64,000 nucleotides of DNA. Origin: Bordetella parapertussis (GTDB lineage Bacteria; Pseudomonadota; Gammaproteobacteria; Burkholderiales; Burkholderiaceae_B). Below are positions 54,814 to 64,000 of this stretch, one piece after another. Location: assembly GCA_945865935.1 (NCBI GenBank), contig CAMBFI010000012.1, positions 22,910 through 86,909 of the forward strand. The letters are read 5' to 3'. Made by a program: the position numbers and the translations under genes. Position 1 is the stretch's first letter. Every line of letters starts with the position of its first letter. The notes under the pieces were generated by a model. The model had not been told where the DNA came from. It saw nothing but the letters and a program-made list of their open reading frames with translations, and ran no database searches.

Positions 54814-55737
54814 ATGACTGTTTCGATTGAGCATTTCATCAACTATTCGGCCATCATCGATCGGCCACCTCTTAAGTGGCCAAACAATAAGAAACTAGCC
54901 GTATGGATTGCCCCAAATCTTGAGCATTACGAATTCGAACCCCCGCCTTCTAAATATCGAACTCCTTGGCCAAGAGTGCCAGCGCCCGATGTTATGAATT
55001 ACGGATACCGAGACTATGGAAATCGCGTTGGTTTCTGGAGGATGTTGGAGGTGTTCGATGAGTTCAATATAAAAGGGACCGTTTCGCTGAATATGGCAGT
55101 GTTGGAACACTACCCCGAAATTGGGGAAGCCATGCTGAAACGTGACTGGGCATTTATGAGCCACGGTATCTACAACACGCGCTATCTTTTTGGCATGTCG
55201 ATAGACGAAGAACGCGAGTTTTACAGGGACACCATAGACACCTTGTTTAAACATACAGGTAAAAAACTAAAAGGAATGCTCGGACCAGGGTTCTCTGCGA
55301 CGCTTAACACTCCAAATTTAATGGCTGAGGCCGGCTTAACATATCATGTGGATTGGTTCGTAGACGATCAGCCCTTTCCGATTAACGTAGACAGTGGAAA
55401 ACTAGTTGGCGTTCCTTATTCTAGGGAACTTAATGACGCCCTCGTTTTCGTTAACCCCGGTGGGTTCGAAGGCGAATACATGCTAGATATCTGCAAACGG
55501 CAATTTGACGTTTTGATGGAAGAAGGTAGCGATAGTGGCCGCGTGATGTGTATCGCCCTACATCCCTACATTATCGGGCAACCATATCGAATCAACTATC
55601 TGCGCCAAATTCTCGACTACGTCGCGAGGCATGAGGGCACATGGATGACCACAGCAGACGAGATTGCTGATCACTATTTAAGGCATTACCATGATCAAGA
55701 GCTTGCGCGTCTAAAAAATACGTCTAGGAGAACATAA
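54814..55737 (+). CDS. Polysaccharide-deacetylase-family (PuuE-like) hydrolase 1
   Basis: 307 residues from ATG 54814, with GAGG seven bases before it (the frame opens with GTG 54802). Layout of allantoinase-like CE4 members: WIAPNLEHYEF, YGYRDYGNRVGFWRMLEV, SHGIYNTRYLFG (catalytic-site His), GMLGPGFSATLNTPNLMAEAG, and DWFVDDQPFP. The NodB TFDDG motif is absent. Such enzymes usually cleave small cyclic or linear amides rather than polysaccharide. The next gene starts directly after its stop. Divergent to the Liv operon. Confidence 0.8.
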   Translation: MTVSIEHFINYSAIIDRPPLKWPNNKKLAVWIAPNLEHYEFEPPPSKYRTPWPRVPAPDVMNYGYRDYGNRVGFWRMLEVFDEFNIKGTVSLNMAVLEHYPEIGEAMLKRDWAFMSHGIYNTRYLFGMSIDEEREFYRDTIDTLFKHTGKKLKGMLGPGFSATLNTPNLMAEAGLTYHVDWFVDDQPFPINVDSGKLVGVPYSRELNDALVFVNPGGFEGEYMLDICKRQFDVLMEEGSDSGRVMCIALHPYIIGQPYRINYLRQILDYVARHEGTWMTTADEIADHYLRHYHDQELARLKNTSRRT

Positions 55738-56655
55738 ATGCCTGCTATCCGTAATCAGATTGGCTCAGATACTCCGTATCACACTTGGTCTCCTATAAAT
55801 ACTAGAAAACTACTCAAATGGCCCAAAGGTCAGCGCGTTGCTGTCGTTGTCGTGGTTGCAGTCGAATATGCCGAGCTAATGCCGCCCGAGAACGCATTAG
55901 TTCCACCAACTTTTGTTCGGCAGGGCCCCTATCCAAAACTTCCAGACATTCATGAGGTTTCACCACGCGAATACGGCAACCGAGTTGGGATTTTTAGAGT
56001 GCTCAAGGCGATGGATGATTATGGGATTAAAGGCACGGCTGCGCTAGATGCAGCGGTCGCCTTACGGTACCCATTCATCATTGATCAGATTAAACAGCGG
56101 GGTTGGGAGATCATTGGTCATTCATTGGTTTCAAACCGGATGATTTCGCAAAATATGTCTGATGAGGAAGAAACTGAATACATTCGGGAATCTCTCGAAA
56201 TTATTAGACGAGTAACAGGTGAGCCTGTTCTGGGATGGTCTGGTGTGGACTACGGGCAATCTTCTCGGACAATAAAAATACTAGCCCAGCATGGTATTCG
56301 CTATATGTGCGACTGGCCAAACGACGATCAACCTTATCGAATGACGGTCCCGCAAGGACAAATGATAGCCTTGCCCATGTTTCATGAACTAGACGATAGT
56401 GTCAACCGAGCCCGAAGAATAGCGATTGGTCGCTGGGCCCAACTGGTATGTGAGTGCTTTGACCAGCTCTACCTCGATGGACAATCTCAGGGAAGAGTGC
56501 TTGTTTTAAATATTCACCCCTGGATCACAGGGCAACCATATCGAATTAAGGCATTTACTGAAATTCTGGCCCACATCACAAAACACAAAGATGTTTGGAT
56601 CACTACCGGAAGTGACGTTGTCGATTGGACCATAAGCCAGGTCGATACACAGTAG
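55738..56655 (+). CDS. Polysaccharide-deacetylase-family (PuuE-like) hydrolase 2
   Basis: 305 residues, ATG immediately after the previous stop. Same fold: SPREYGNRVGIFRVLKAMDDYG, IIGHSLVSNRMISQ, VLGWSGVDYGQSSRTIKILAQHG and CDWPNDDQPYRM. The GHS in place of GHG/SHG and the GWSGVDYG loop distinguish it from the first, so the two probably form a heteromer or act on successive amides. A third relative lies decayed at 47119-47644. Confidence 0.8.
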   Translation: MPAIRNQIGSDTPYHTWSPINTRKLLKWPKGQRVAVVVVVAVEYAELMPPENALVPPTFVRQGPYPKLPDIHEVSPREYGNRVGIFRVLKAMDDYGIKGTAALDAAVALRYPFIIDQIKQRGWEIIGHSLVSNRMISQNMSDEEETEYIRESLEIIRRVTGEPVLGWSGVDYGQSSRTIKILAQHGIRYMCDWPNDDQPYRMTVPQGQMIALPMFHELDDSVNRARRIAIGRWAQLVCECFDQLYLDGQSQGRVLVLNIHPWITGQPYRIKAFTEILAHITKHKDVWITTGSDVVDWTISQVDTQ

Positions 56656-56762
56656 TCGTACGGCGCGTTTCAACTGCAGTAACCCATACCCATCTGGTTC
56701 AAGCCACCTCCGGGTAGGTTTTTGTTGTCCGAGCGGGACAATCCAATTTGGCTCGTTCAGCC

Positions 56763-56909
56763 GCCGAAATTGCAAGTACCTCAAACGCAACGGCTGCTCA
56801 GTTTGGGGATGAAATTAAACGCAACCTCGCGATGTACAAACCTATTTACCAACCTGTAGTCAGACTACGTGTTGACTGCTTCCGAAAAGATCGCTATTCT
56901 TACCATTAA
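56763..56909 (+). pseudogene. C-terminal scrap of a Bug/TctC gene
   Basis: The frame reads NATAAQFGDEIKRNLAMYKPI at 56790-56850, matching SAQFGDEIKRDLAMYKPV near the end of the Bug gene at 44707-45708 also at the DNA level. It then runs into unrelated sequence up to a stop at 56907. No Bug N-terminus is upstream. The 3' part was reused as the promoter region of the toxin-antitoxin pair. Confidence 0.75.
56872..56900 (+). promoter_or_regulatory. Sigma-70-type promoter of the VapBC-like operon
   Basis: TTGACT (56872-56877), exactly 17 bases, then TATTCT (56895-56900), 34 bases before the antitoxin ATG. The spacing and position fit well. Confidence 0.6.
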
Positions 56910-56934
56910 CCTATCGATCACAAAATGACCAGAA

Positions 56935-57147
56935 ATGTCTAATACCGCCACTCTATCGAGCAAGTTCCAAATCTCTATTCCAAAGGAGATCAGAGAGACT
57001 ATGCACTGGTCTGCTGGGCAAGAGTTTGTGTTTCTTCCCAAGGGTGAGGGGCTACTCGTGATGCCCGTACCCGAACTCAATCAACTTCGAGGTATCGCGA
57101 AAGGCGCAAATGTCGACAAGTACCGAGACCGCAAGGATCGCTTCTGA
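56935..57147 (+). CDS. vapB: AbrB/SpoVT-type antitoxin (VapB/MazE-like)
   Basis: 70 residues. The swapped-hairpin motif TLSSKFQISIPKEIRETM is the AbrB-like DNA-binding fold; the charged tail (GANVDKYRDRKDRF) would wrap the toxin. Its stop and the PIN gene's ATG share a base (TGATG). It should bind its own promoter just upstream and neutralise the toxin. Confidence 0.85.
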   Translation: MSNTATLSSKFQISIPKEIRETMHWSAGQEFVFLPKGEGLLVMPVPELNQLRGIAKGANVDKYRDRKDRF

Positions 57148-57533
57148 TGGCATCCAAGCAACTGTGGGTTGTAGACACCTCTGCATGGATTGAATGGCTG
57201 ACCGATAGCCAGCACGCCAAAAAACTTGGTAATCAATTTCCGACAAAAGACTTTTGTGTTGTGCCAACGATCGTACAACTTGAATTATCGAAGTGGCTGA
57301 CGAGAGAGCTTGGCGAAGAGCGAGCAGATACTGTGATCGCCTACACACAAAAATGCATTGTGGCACCGCTTGAAACCAGCATTGCCTTGCTAGCGGCAGA
57401 ATGTCATCGAAAATTTAAACTGGCTACCGCGGACGCGATCGTATACGCCACGGCAAAACATTGCGGCGCCGAATTGCTGACTTTTGATGCCCATTTTGCC
57501 AAGCTGCCTGCGGTGACTTACTTAGCAAAGTAG
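57147..57533 (+). CDS. vapC: PIN-domain toxin (VapC-like)
   Basis: 128 residues. Acidic active-site positions: D in VVDTSAWIEWL, E in TIVQLELSKWL, D in ATADAIVYATA, and D in LLTFDAHFAKL. PIN toxins are Mg-dependent RNases cutting tRNA or rRNA. Complete length and intact catalytic residues suggest an active toxin. Confidence 0.88.
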   Translation: MASKQLWVVDTSAWIEWLTDSQHAKKLGNQFPTKDFCVVPTIVQLELSKWLTRELGEERADTVIAYTQKCIVAPLETSIALLAAECHRKFKLATADAIVYATAKHCGAELLTFDAHFAKLPAVTYLAK

Positions 57534-57651
57534 CAACACCCCTCTTCGCTAATCGGGAAACCCCGGTCGATCTAATACCCGTCTAGCTGAGTCCTAGCAA
57601 TTTATCCGGATATCTGGATCCGCTATGGCACCGATCAATAAAAACAATTAG

Positions 57652-59850
<2,199 letters not shown>

Positions 59851-59901
59851 GTGATTGCTTGAGTAGAGGGATGGGACAAGGTGTGACAGAGAAAACGTAT
59901 C

Positions 59902-61053
59902 TTATTGTTTTAGATAATGTGGAATGTCCATCACCCCAATCACCTCAACGTTTTTCTGTACGGTCCAGCCAGTCTCGACTGGTGCAACAATATAGGCTTT
60001 ATCTACACCGACGTCTTCACACGCTTGCCAGAAGCCTTTCGTTACTTTTGGGGCACTGGAAAACTTCACTTCAAAACCAATTTTCTTCAAACCGATCTCA
60101 ACGACTACATCTAGTTCAGCACCAGCCGCCGTGCGAAAAAATGACATAGAGGCTCCTTCTGGAAGGTGAGCTGCGATTTGCTCAATCACAAATCCTTCCC
60201 ATGAAGCGCCCGTGCTCGGGTGACCGAGCAAATCATTGACCTCGCGGATGCCAAGTAAGTTGTGCAGCAGTCCACTATCGCGCACGTAAATCTTGGGTGA
60301 TTTGACTAGTCTTTTACCTAGGTTAATGAAATATGGCTCAAGTCGTCGTACCATCAGCGTGTCGCAAAGGTGATCTAAGTAGCGACTCGCCGTTGGTGCT
60401 GAGATGCCCAGCGAACTTGCGACCGCCGACGCGTTAAAAATTTGTCCATGCAGATGGGCAACCATTCTCCAAAAGCGATGCATTAGTTGTGGGTCAACGT
60501 TGATACCTAGACTAGGTAGGTCCGTATTCAAGAAATGTCGAATGAGTGCCGAGCGCCAGTCCCATGAGGAATTGATACTCTTGGCTAAATAGCTGTTCGG
60601 AAAACCACCTCTCAACCACAGAGACTGAGTATCGGAAAAATTTTCGTATACTTCACTGAGCATTAAGGGTGACATATCCACTAGCGACAAGCGCCCAGCA
60701 AGGGATTGTGATTGCTTGAGTAGTTTGAAGGATGCTGAGCCCAATATTAAAAATCGTCCTGGTCGACGATCAGCATCTATTTCTCCGCGTATCTCGCTTA
60801 GTAATTGAGGGTAATTTTGGATTTCATCCAAAATGACTAACCGCTGACGATTCGCCAGAAAAAATGCAGCTGGATTCGTAAGTCTAGCTAGTGCTTCGGT
60901 GGAGTCAAGATCTAAATAAATTGAATGATTTGGATCTGATGCAAAAGTTTTCGCTAAAGTTGTTTTACCAACCTGACGAGGACCAAGGATCCCCACTGAG
61001 GGGCTCCATTCTAGATGGTCATTTATTTTAGAGAAAGCGATTCGATTAAACAT
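59902..61053 (-). CDS. AAA-type ATPase with DUF4143 domain
   Basis: 383 residues. Walker A GPRQVGKTT (near 26), Walker B RLVILDEIQ, sensor LGSAS in FLILGSASFKLL, and a C-terminal DUF4143 nuclease-like domain with the EVKFS motif. Common in bacteria and archaea, often single, with unknown role. Convergent with katG. An inverted repeat covers its start. Confidence 0.87.
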   Translation of the reverse strand: MFNRIAFSKINDHLEWSPSVGILGPRQVGKTTLAKTFASDPNHSIYLDLDSTEALARLTNPAAFFLANRQRLVILDEIQNYPQLLSEIRGEIDADRRPGRFLILGSASFKLLKQSQSLAGRLSLVDMSPLMLSEVYENFSDTQSLWLRGGFPNSYLAKSINSSWDWRSALIRHFLNTDLPSLGINVDPQLMHRFWRMVAHLHGQIFNASAVASSLGISAPTASRYLDHLCDTLMVRRLEPYFINLGKRLVKSPKIYVRDSGLLHNLLGIREVNDLLGHPSTGASWEGFVIEQIAAHLPEGASMSFFRTAAGAELDVVVEIGLKKIGFEVKFSSAPKVTKGFWQACEDVGVDKAYIVAPVETGWTVQKNVEVIGVMDIPHYLKQ

Positions 61054-61092
61054 CCTTGCATTTTAAATATTTAATATTTTTTTTGCAAGGAT
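61052..61092 (-). promoter_or_regulatory. Inverted repeat around the DUF4143 ATPase start
   Basis: ATCCTTGCA and TGCAAGGAT, 9-bp perfect arms with a 23-base A/T-only spacer. On the minus strand the second arm contains AAGG and the first base(s) of the ATG, so it can hide translation initiation or act as an operator over the -10 region. Confidence 0.5.
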
Positions 61093-61252
61093 ATTTTGAC
61101 TTAGCTTATGATATCAAGATCTTAAAACAGAAGCAATTTTGCCGTGTTTAATCGACGCTGTTGTTTGATGTTGACTGCTCATCCCCTGCTAATGGGGTGA
61201 GGCCCTTAACCCGTTGACTCTATTAGTAAATTTGTGAGAGGTACGTGTTGCG

Positions 61253-61275
61253 CCTGCGACCCCTGCCGTGTGAAG
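61253..61275 (-). pseudogene. tRNA 3'-half fragment A (Val CAC-like anticodon arm)
   Basis: The minus strand reads CTTCACACGGCAGGGGTC then GCAGG: an anticodon loop TTCACAC, its 3' stem GGCAG, the variable loop and half a T stem. The T loop and acceptor are lost or altered. It is related to fragment B at 62194-62239 in the same orientation. Confidence 0.55.
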
Positions 61276-61291
61276 GCCACCAATACCTTCT

Positions 61292-61588
61292 TCATTTCTT
61301 TTTTATTTTTCCAACTAAATATTGACCATTTACCTCAAACGCTTCAAATTCGACTTCATCACCCGGCTGAAGACTTTTTAGCAGCGCAGGTTGTTTTGCG
61401 ACAAACACCATCGTCATCGGAGGCATATCGAGGGCTTTGATGTCTCCATGACGGATAGTAATTTTGTTGTTGTCCAGATCAACACGCCGAATAACTCCCT
61501 CGGCCATTGCTTGTGCAAAGCTATTTGCACTGAGTGCAAACATGGTCATTCCAAGAAATAATTTAATCAACGATCTGTTGAGCTGCAT
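61292..61588 (-). CDS. CusF/CopK-like periplasmic copper-binding protein
   Basis: 98 residues: signal peptide ending NSFAQA, then a small OB-fold domain with IRHGDIKALDMPPMTMVF, the metal-site segment of CusF (His, Met, Met). Length and KSLQPGDEVEFE match the family. It carries Cu(I) to an efflux pump; no CusABC is in the window. Its ATG overlaps the stop of a cupredoxin remnant (TAATG), showing that it was the second gene of a copper operon. Confidence 0.85.
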   Translation of the reverse strand: MQLNRSLIKLFLGMTMFALSANSFAQAMAEGVIRRVDLDNNKITIRHGDIKALDMPPMTMVFVAKQPALLKSLQPGDEVEFEAFEVNGQYLVGKIKKK

Positions 61589-61705
61589 TATTTCGCCCCA
61601 GCAATCACGGTAATTTTCCCAACCATACCTGCCTCGTAGTGACCCGGCAACAAACAGGCAAAATCAAAATCTCCAGCTCGGTTGAAGTTCCAAATGATTT
61701 CAGCA
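61588..61705 (-). pseudogene. C-terminal remnant of a cupredoxin (plastocyanin-like) gene
   Basis: The minus strand reads EIIWNFNRAGDFDFACLLPGHYEAGMVGKITVI then AGAK-stop, which holds the Cys, His and Met ligands of a blue-copper loop. The N-terminus (first His, signal) is missing; at about 61703 it meets the spermidine-synthase-like frame, in another reading frame. It immediately precedes the CusF-like gene. Confidence 0.8.
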
Positions 61706-62039
61706 CATCAGGTGAATCAGGTCGAAGTTCTGCCCCGGGCAGCACTCTGGTAGCCAACAAGGCAGCAAGCACCAGCAAGACCACATGGATACGCGCCTGA
61801 GTTTTCCGGGAAGGCAAGGAGGCCAACGCATGGGCATAGAGGTAGCCCAAGCACAACAGAGTTTGGAAAAACAGCATGGCCGTTGTCCAAACTGCAGGGC
61901 TACCACCAAACCATGGCAGGATCTGTTTGCTCAACAGGGGCTGCACCTGAAACAACAAAAACGCGCTCGTAAAAATCGTCAGCGCAAAGGGCAAGAAACT
62001 CCATGGATTAGGAGATTGACTTGATAGAGGATGGGTCAT
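61605..62039 (-). pseudogene. Truncated membrane protein of spermidine-synthase-like family
   Basis: 144 codons from ATG 62039. The first 110 residues (SAFLLFQVQPLLSKQILPWFGG, AVWTTAMLFFQTLLCLGYLYAH) are the N-terminal membrane part of fused spermidine-synthase-like proteins, which normally exceed 500 residues. After about 61710 the frame crosses into the cupredoxin remnant and reads nonsense to a stop at 61605. Deletion joined the two. Confidence 0.75.
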
Positions 62040-62193
62040 GATAACGAGTTGACTATGGGCTATGAATTATTTTTTTAGTTATGGCCGACTCAGAACCTCA
62101 TGTGTGAGGAACCGTCATGCTAGGCGCTCAACGAATCGTAGCAAATTTCAAGCACGTTAAACGATGAGTGCTTGGATCATTTGAAGATATTTT

Positions 62194-62239
62194 TGGTGGG
62201 CGTTACAAGGTTCGAACTTGTGACCCCTACCGTATGAAG
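62194..62239 (-). pseudogene. tRNA 3'-half fragment B with CCA end
   Basis: Minus strand: loop TTCATAC, stem GGTAG, variable GGGTC, T arm ACAAG-TTCGAAC-CTTGT (perfect 5-bp stem) and CGCCCACCA end. The 5' half, including anticodon 5' stem and D arm, is missing; the sequence breaks at the anticodon loop. The anticodon would read CAT. A site of this type is commonly the attachment scar of an integrated element. Confidence 0.65.
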
Positions 62240-62241
62240 AC

Positions 62242-62391
62242 CTATGCTTTTTTTGCATTTCCCCCATACTGCGCAGCCATTTGTTGATGGCATCTTGTAT
62301 AGGCCGCGTCAAAGGCGTTATCACCCTTCTCTAGTATCTTTGCCCCCACCTCGGCAGCACGCGGCTGCGGACATACGACTACACCTTTCAT
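62242..62391 (-). pseudogene. N-terminal fragment of a gamma-glutamyltransferase gene
   Basis: ATG 62391 with GGGAGA before it; KGVVVCPQPRAAEVGAKIL then EKGDNAFDAA match the family start (usually ...GGNAFDAA). After DAA the frame becomes unrelated and stops at 62242, beside tRNA fragment B. The real protein exceeds 500 residues, so this is a scrap. Confidence 0.7.
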
Positions 62392-62449
62392 GAGATCTCC
62401 CGTATTTTCTGATCGTTTAAACCAAAATTAACACGGTTTGCTCAGTCGC

Positions 62450-63832
62450 TTATTTCTTGTTTGGAAATGCGTGCGCCTTCCAGTCCCCACTATTTGCATA
62501 AGGTAAGCCGAGATTCGATCTAAGTGTGTCGCCCTCATAATCGGTCCGGTAGAGGCCTCTGCGTTGCAGCTCCGGAACAACTAGTCGCACGAAGTCCTCA
62601 TACGACCCCGGCATGTGCGTTGGCGCTAAAACAAAACCATCGCATCCGCCCTCTGTAAACCATTGCTCCATTTCATCCGCCACAGTCTTAGGTGAGCCAA
62701 TAAAAACATTGAGCTCTCTCAATCTGGCGCGATTTGAATATTCAACAAAATCACGAACGGACGGATTCGGCTTGCCACTCTGGGTGACGACACGGTCCCT
62801 AATTGCCTGCAAACCTGACACAGAAGCCATATCGTCATCAGACATTGGTTCCTCATAATCGCGTTTTGAAAAATCGTAGTTCAATACCTCACAAATTAAT
62901 GCGAGCGAATCTTCGGGCTTTGCTAATTTATCAATGTACTCAAATTTCTTCTGAGCTAATTCATCCGTTTCCGCAACGACTACATAGATGGCTGTCGCTA
63001 TTTGCACTTTTTCGGGATCACGGCCCGCCCCTGCGATGGTCGCTTTCATATCGGCATATTGTTTTTTTGCAATCTTCAAATTCGGATAGACGACAAAAAT
63101 AAGTTCAGCCCATCTTGCTGCAAAGGCCTTACCGCGCCCACTCTGACCGGCCTGCAACAAAACAGGTTGGCCCTGAGGCGACCTTGGCACTGTAAAAGGC
63201 CCACGCGAATTAAAGAACTTCCCCTTATGATCAAGCCGTTTTACTTTGTCGGGATGCGCGAACAAGCCACTTTCCTTGTCAACAACTAATGACTCCTCCT
63301 CCCACGTGTCCCAATGGCCGAGTGTCGTTTCAAGAAACTCGTCAGCGCGGTCATAGCGCAAATCATGCTCTAAATGGCTGTCTTGGCCGAAGTTTGCTGC
63401 CTCGGAATTATTGAGTGACGTGACCACGTTCCAAGCCACCCGACCTTTGGTCATGAGATCGAGCGTTGCAAACAATCGCGCAACGTGAAAAGGTTCATAG
63501 TAGGTTGTTGAGTACGTTGCACCCAAGCCAAGTTTGGTCGTGACGCCAGCCATTGCGCCCAAAACGATCGTTGGATCAAGCTTTGTTGCACGGATACCAT
63601 GTGCGACCGTATCGCGATGATCTCCAGAATAAATATCCGGCATCGCCAAGCGATCATCAAAAAAAGCCATGTGAAATTTCCCCTCTTCCAACACACGAGC
63701 AATGCGCTGGTAGTACTCAGGGGTCAAGAAATCCGTCATGGTTGCGGCATGACGCCAGCTTCCAGGATAGATCGAGCAATTTTGAGCCTGCATAAAGCCG
63801 ATCATGGTCATCTTTCTTGATGATTGATTCAT
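62450..63832 (-). CDS. LLM-class flavin-dependent monooxygenase (NtaA/SnaA/DmoA group)
   Basis: 460 residues, TIM-barrel luciferase-like fold: GRVAWNVVTSLNNSEAANFG and RSPQGQPVLLQAGQSGRGKAFAARWAE are hallmarks of the NTA/pristinamycin/dimethylsulfide monooxygenase group. Uses FMNH2 from a reductase; the flavin reductase-like gene at 27424 is a possible but distant partner. Substrate unknown. It is intact among scraps. Confidence 0.87.
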   Translation of the reverse strand: MNQSSRKMTMIGFMQAQNCSIYPGSWRHAATMTDFLTPEYYQRIARVLEEGKFHMAFFDDRLAMPDIYSGDHRDTVAHGIRATKLDPTIVLGAMAGVTTKLGLGATYSTTYYEPFHVARLFATLDLMTKGRVAWNVVTSLNNSEAANFGQDSHLEHDLRYDRADEFLETTLGHWDTWEEESLVVDKESGLFAHPDKVKRLDHKGKFFNSRGPFTVPRSPQGQPVLLQAGQSGRGKAFAARWAELIFVVYPNLKIAKKQYADMKATIAGAGRDPEKVQIATAIYVVVAETDELAQKKFEYIDKLAKPEDSLALICEVLNYDFSKRDYEEPMSDDDMASVSGLQAIRDRVVTQSGKPNPSVRDFVEYSNRARLRELNVFIGSPKTVADEMEQWFTEGGCDGFVLAPTHMPGSYEDFVRLVVPELQRRGLYRTDYEGDTLRSNLGLPYANSGDWKAHAFPNKK

Positions 63833-63952
63833 TTTAAATCCTTAAGAATAAAGACGGATTCAAGTACGAAGTGCAACTTTGATTAATTAGGCGGGTTGGC
63901 TGAGAGTGTTCTAGCATCTCAGATTTCCCGACCGCCAAGTCAAAGTTACCTT

Positions 63953-64000
63953 ATGAGCTATAAACATCTCAGCCAAACTGAACGTTATCAGATTTATGCA
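63953..64000 (+). mobile_element. Start of an IS30-family transposase gene (cut by window end)
   Basis: ATG 63953 opens the frame MSYKHLSQTERYQIYA, the N-terminal helix-turn-helix start of IS30-type transposases, and runs to the last base. The terminal inverted repeat should lie at about 63880-63950, but I could not fix its edge. Confidence 0.75.

Overview
The window reads as a betaproteobacterial chromosome segment, most likely Burkholderiales close to Alcaligenaceae. The main reason is the number of Bug/TctC-type periplasmic binding proteins: seven intact copies, one copy with an internal stop and one C-terminal scrap. No TctA or TctB membrane partner is present. MmgE/PrpD proteins, a TAXI receptor, a two-gene ChrA pair and FumC fit the same group. 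Coding density is high and base composition moderate; by eye, 46-57 kb is more AT-rich. I see no rRNA, no intact tRNA and no CRISPR array.

Region by region. 1-7.9 kb: a lipid/capsule locus resembling rhizobial rkpAGHIJ and Burkholderia wcbR/T/Q/P/O. A type I PKS (cut by the window edge) and an AONS-like acyltransferase converge on a sulfatase-fold membrane enzyme, an SDR and a KpsS-like protein. 8-13 kb: split chromate transporter, lytic transglycosylase, MmgE/PrpD and a Bug protein beside a LysR scrap. 13.3-15.5 kb: two DUF1640-like coiled-coil genes, duplicated with their upstream DNA, flank an amidohydrolase. 15.5-19.4 kb: aquaporin, fumC and a membrane-tethered TAXI protein. 19.5-28.9 kb: a catabolic block (two Bug proteins, VOC, GlcG-like, cupin, ThDP enzyme, FAD dehydrogenase, SDR, flavin reductase) next to decayed epimerase and LysR genes. 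29-35.2 kb: CMD-family protein, three Bug proteins, TauD-like dioxygenase and FAH-family hydrolase. 35.4-45.7 kb: AlkB-like oxygenase, renalase-like flavoprotein, MmgE/PrpD, Bug, a periplasmic ClpP-fold-like protein, a fusion of a periplasmic binding domain with UPF0126 membrane domains, MFS, M81 peptidase-family protein and a Bug gene with a stop.

46-56.7 kb is a second catabolic block. A full LivKHMGF-type ABC transporter is followed by an SDR, a PhyH-type dioxygenase, a decayed polysaccharide-deacetylase-family gene and an NAD-epimerase. Two intact deacetylase-family hydrolases are read divergently. The set looks like uptake and degradation of an unknown compound that needs C-N hydrolysis and oxidation. 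56.9-61 kb: VapBC-type toxin-antitoxin pair, katG and a DUF4143 ATPase. 61-64 kb is a scrapyard: two related tRNA 3'-half fragments, a CusF-like gene behind a cupredoxin tail joined to a truncated membrane protein, a gamma-glutamyltransferase N-terminus, an intact flavin monooxygenase, and the first codons of an IS30-type transposase at the window edge.

The strongest leads for unexplored biology are the binding-domain/UPF0126 fusion, the Liv-deacetylase-dioxygenase block, and the duplicated coiled-coil genes around the amidohydrolase. All functions are inferred from sequence motifs read by eye; no database search was run.
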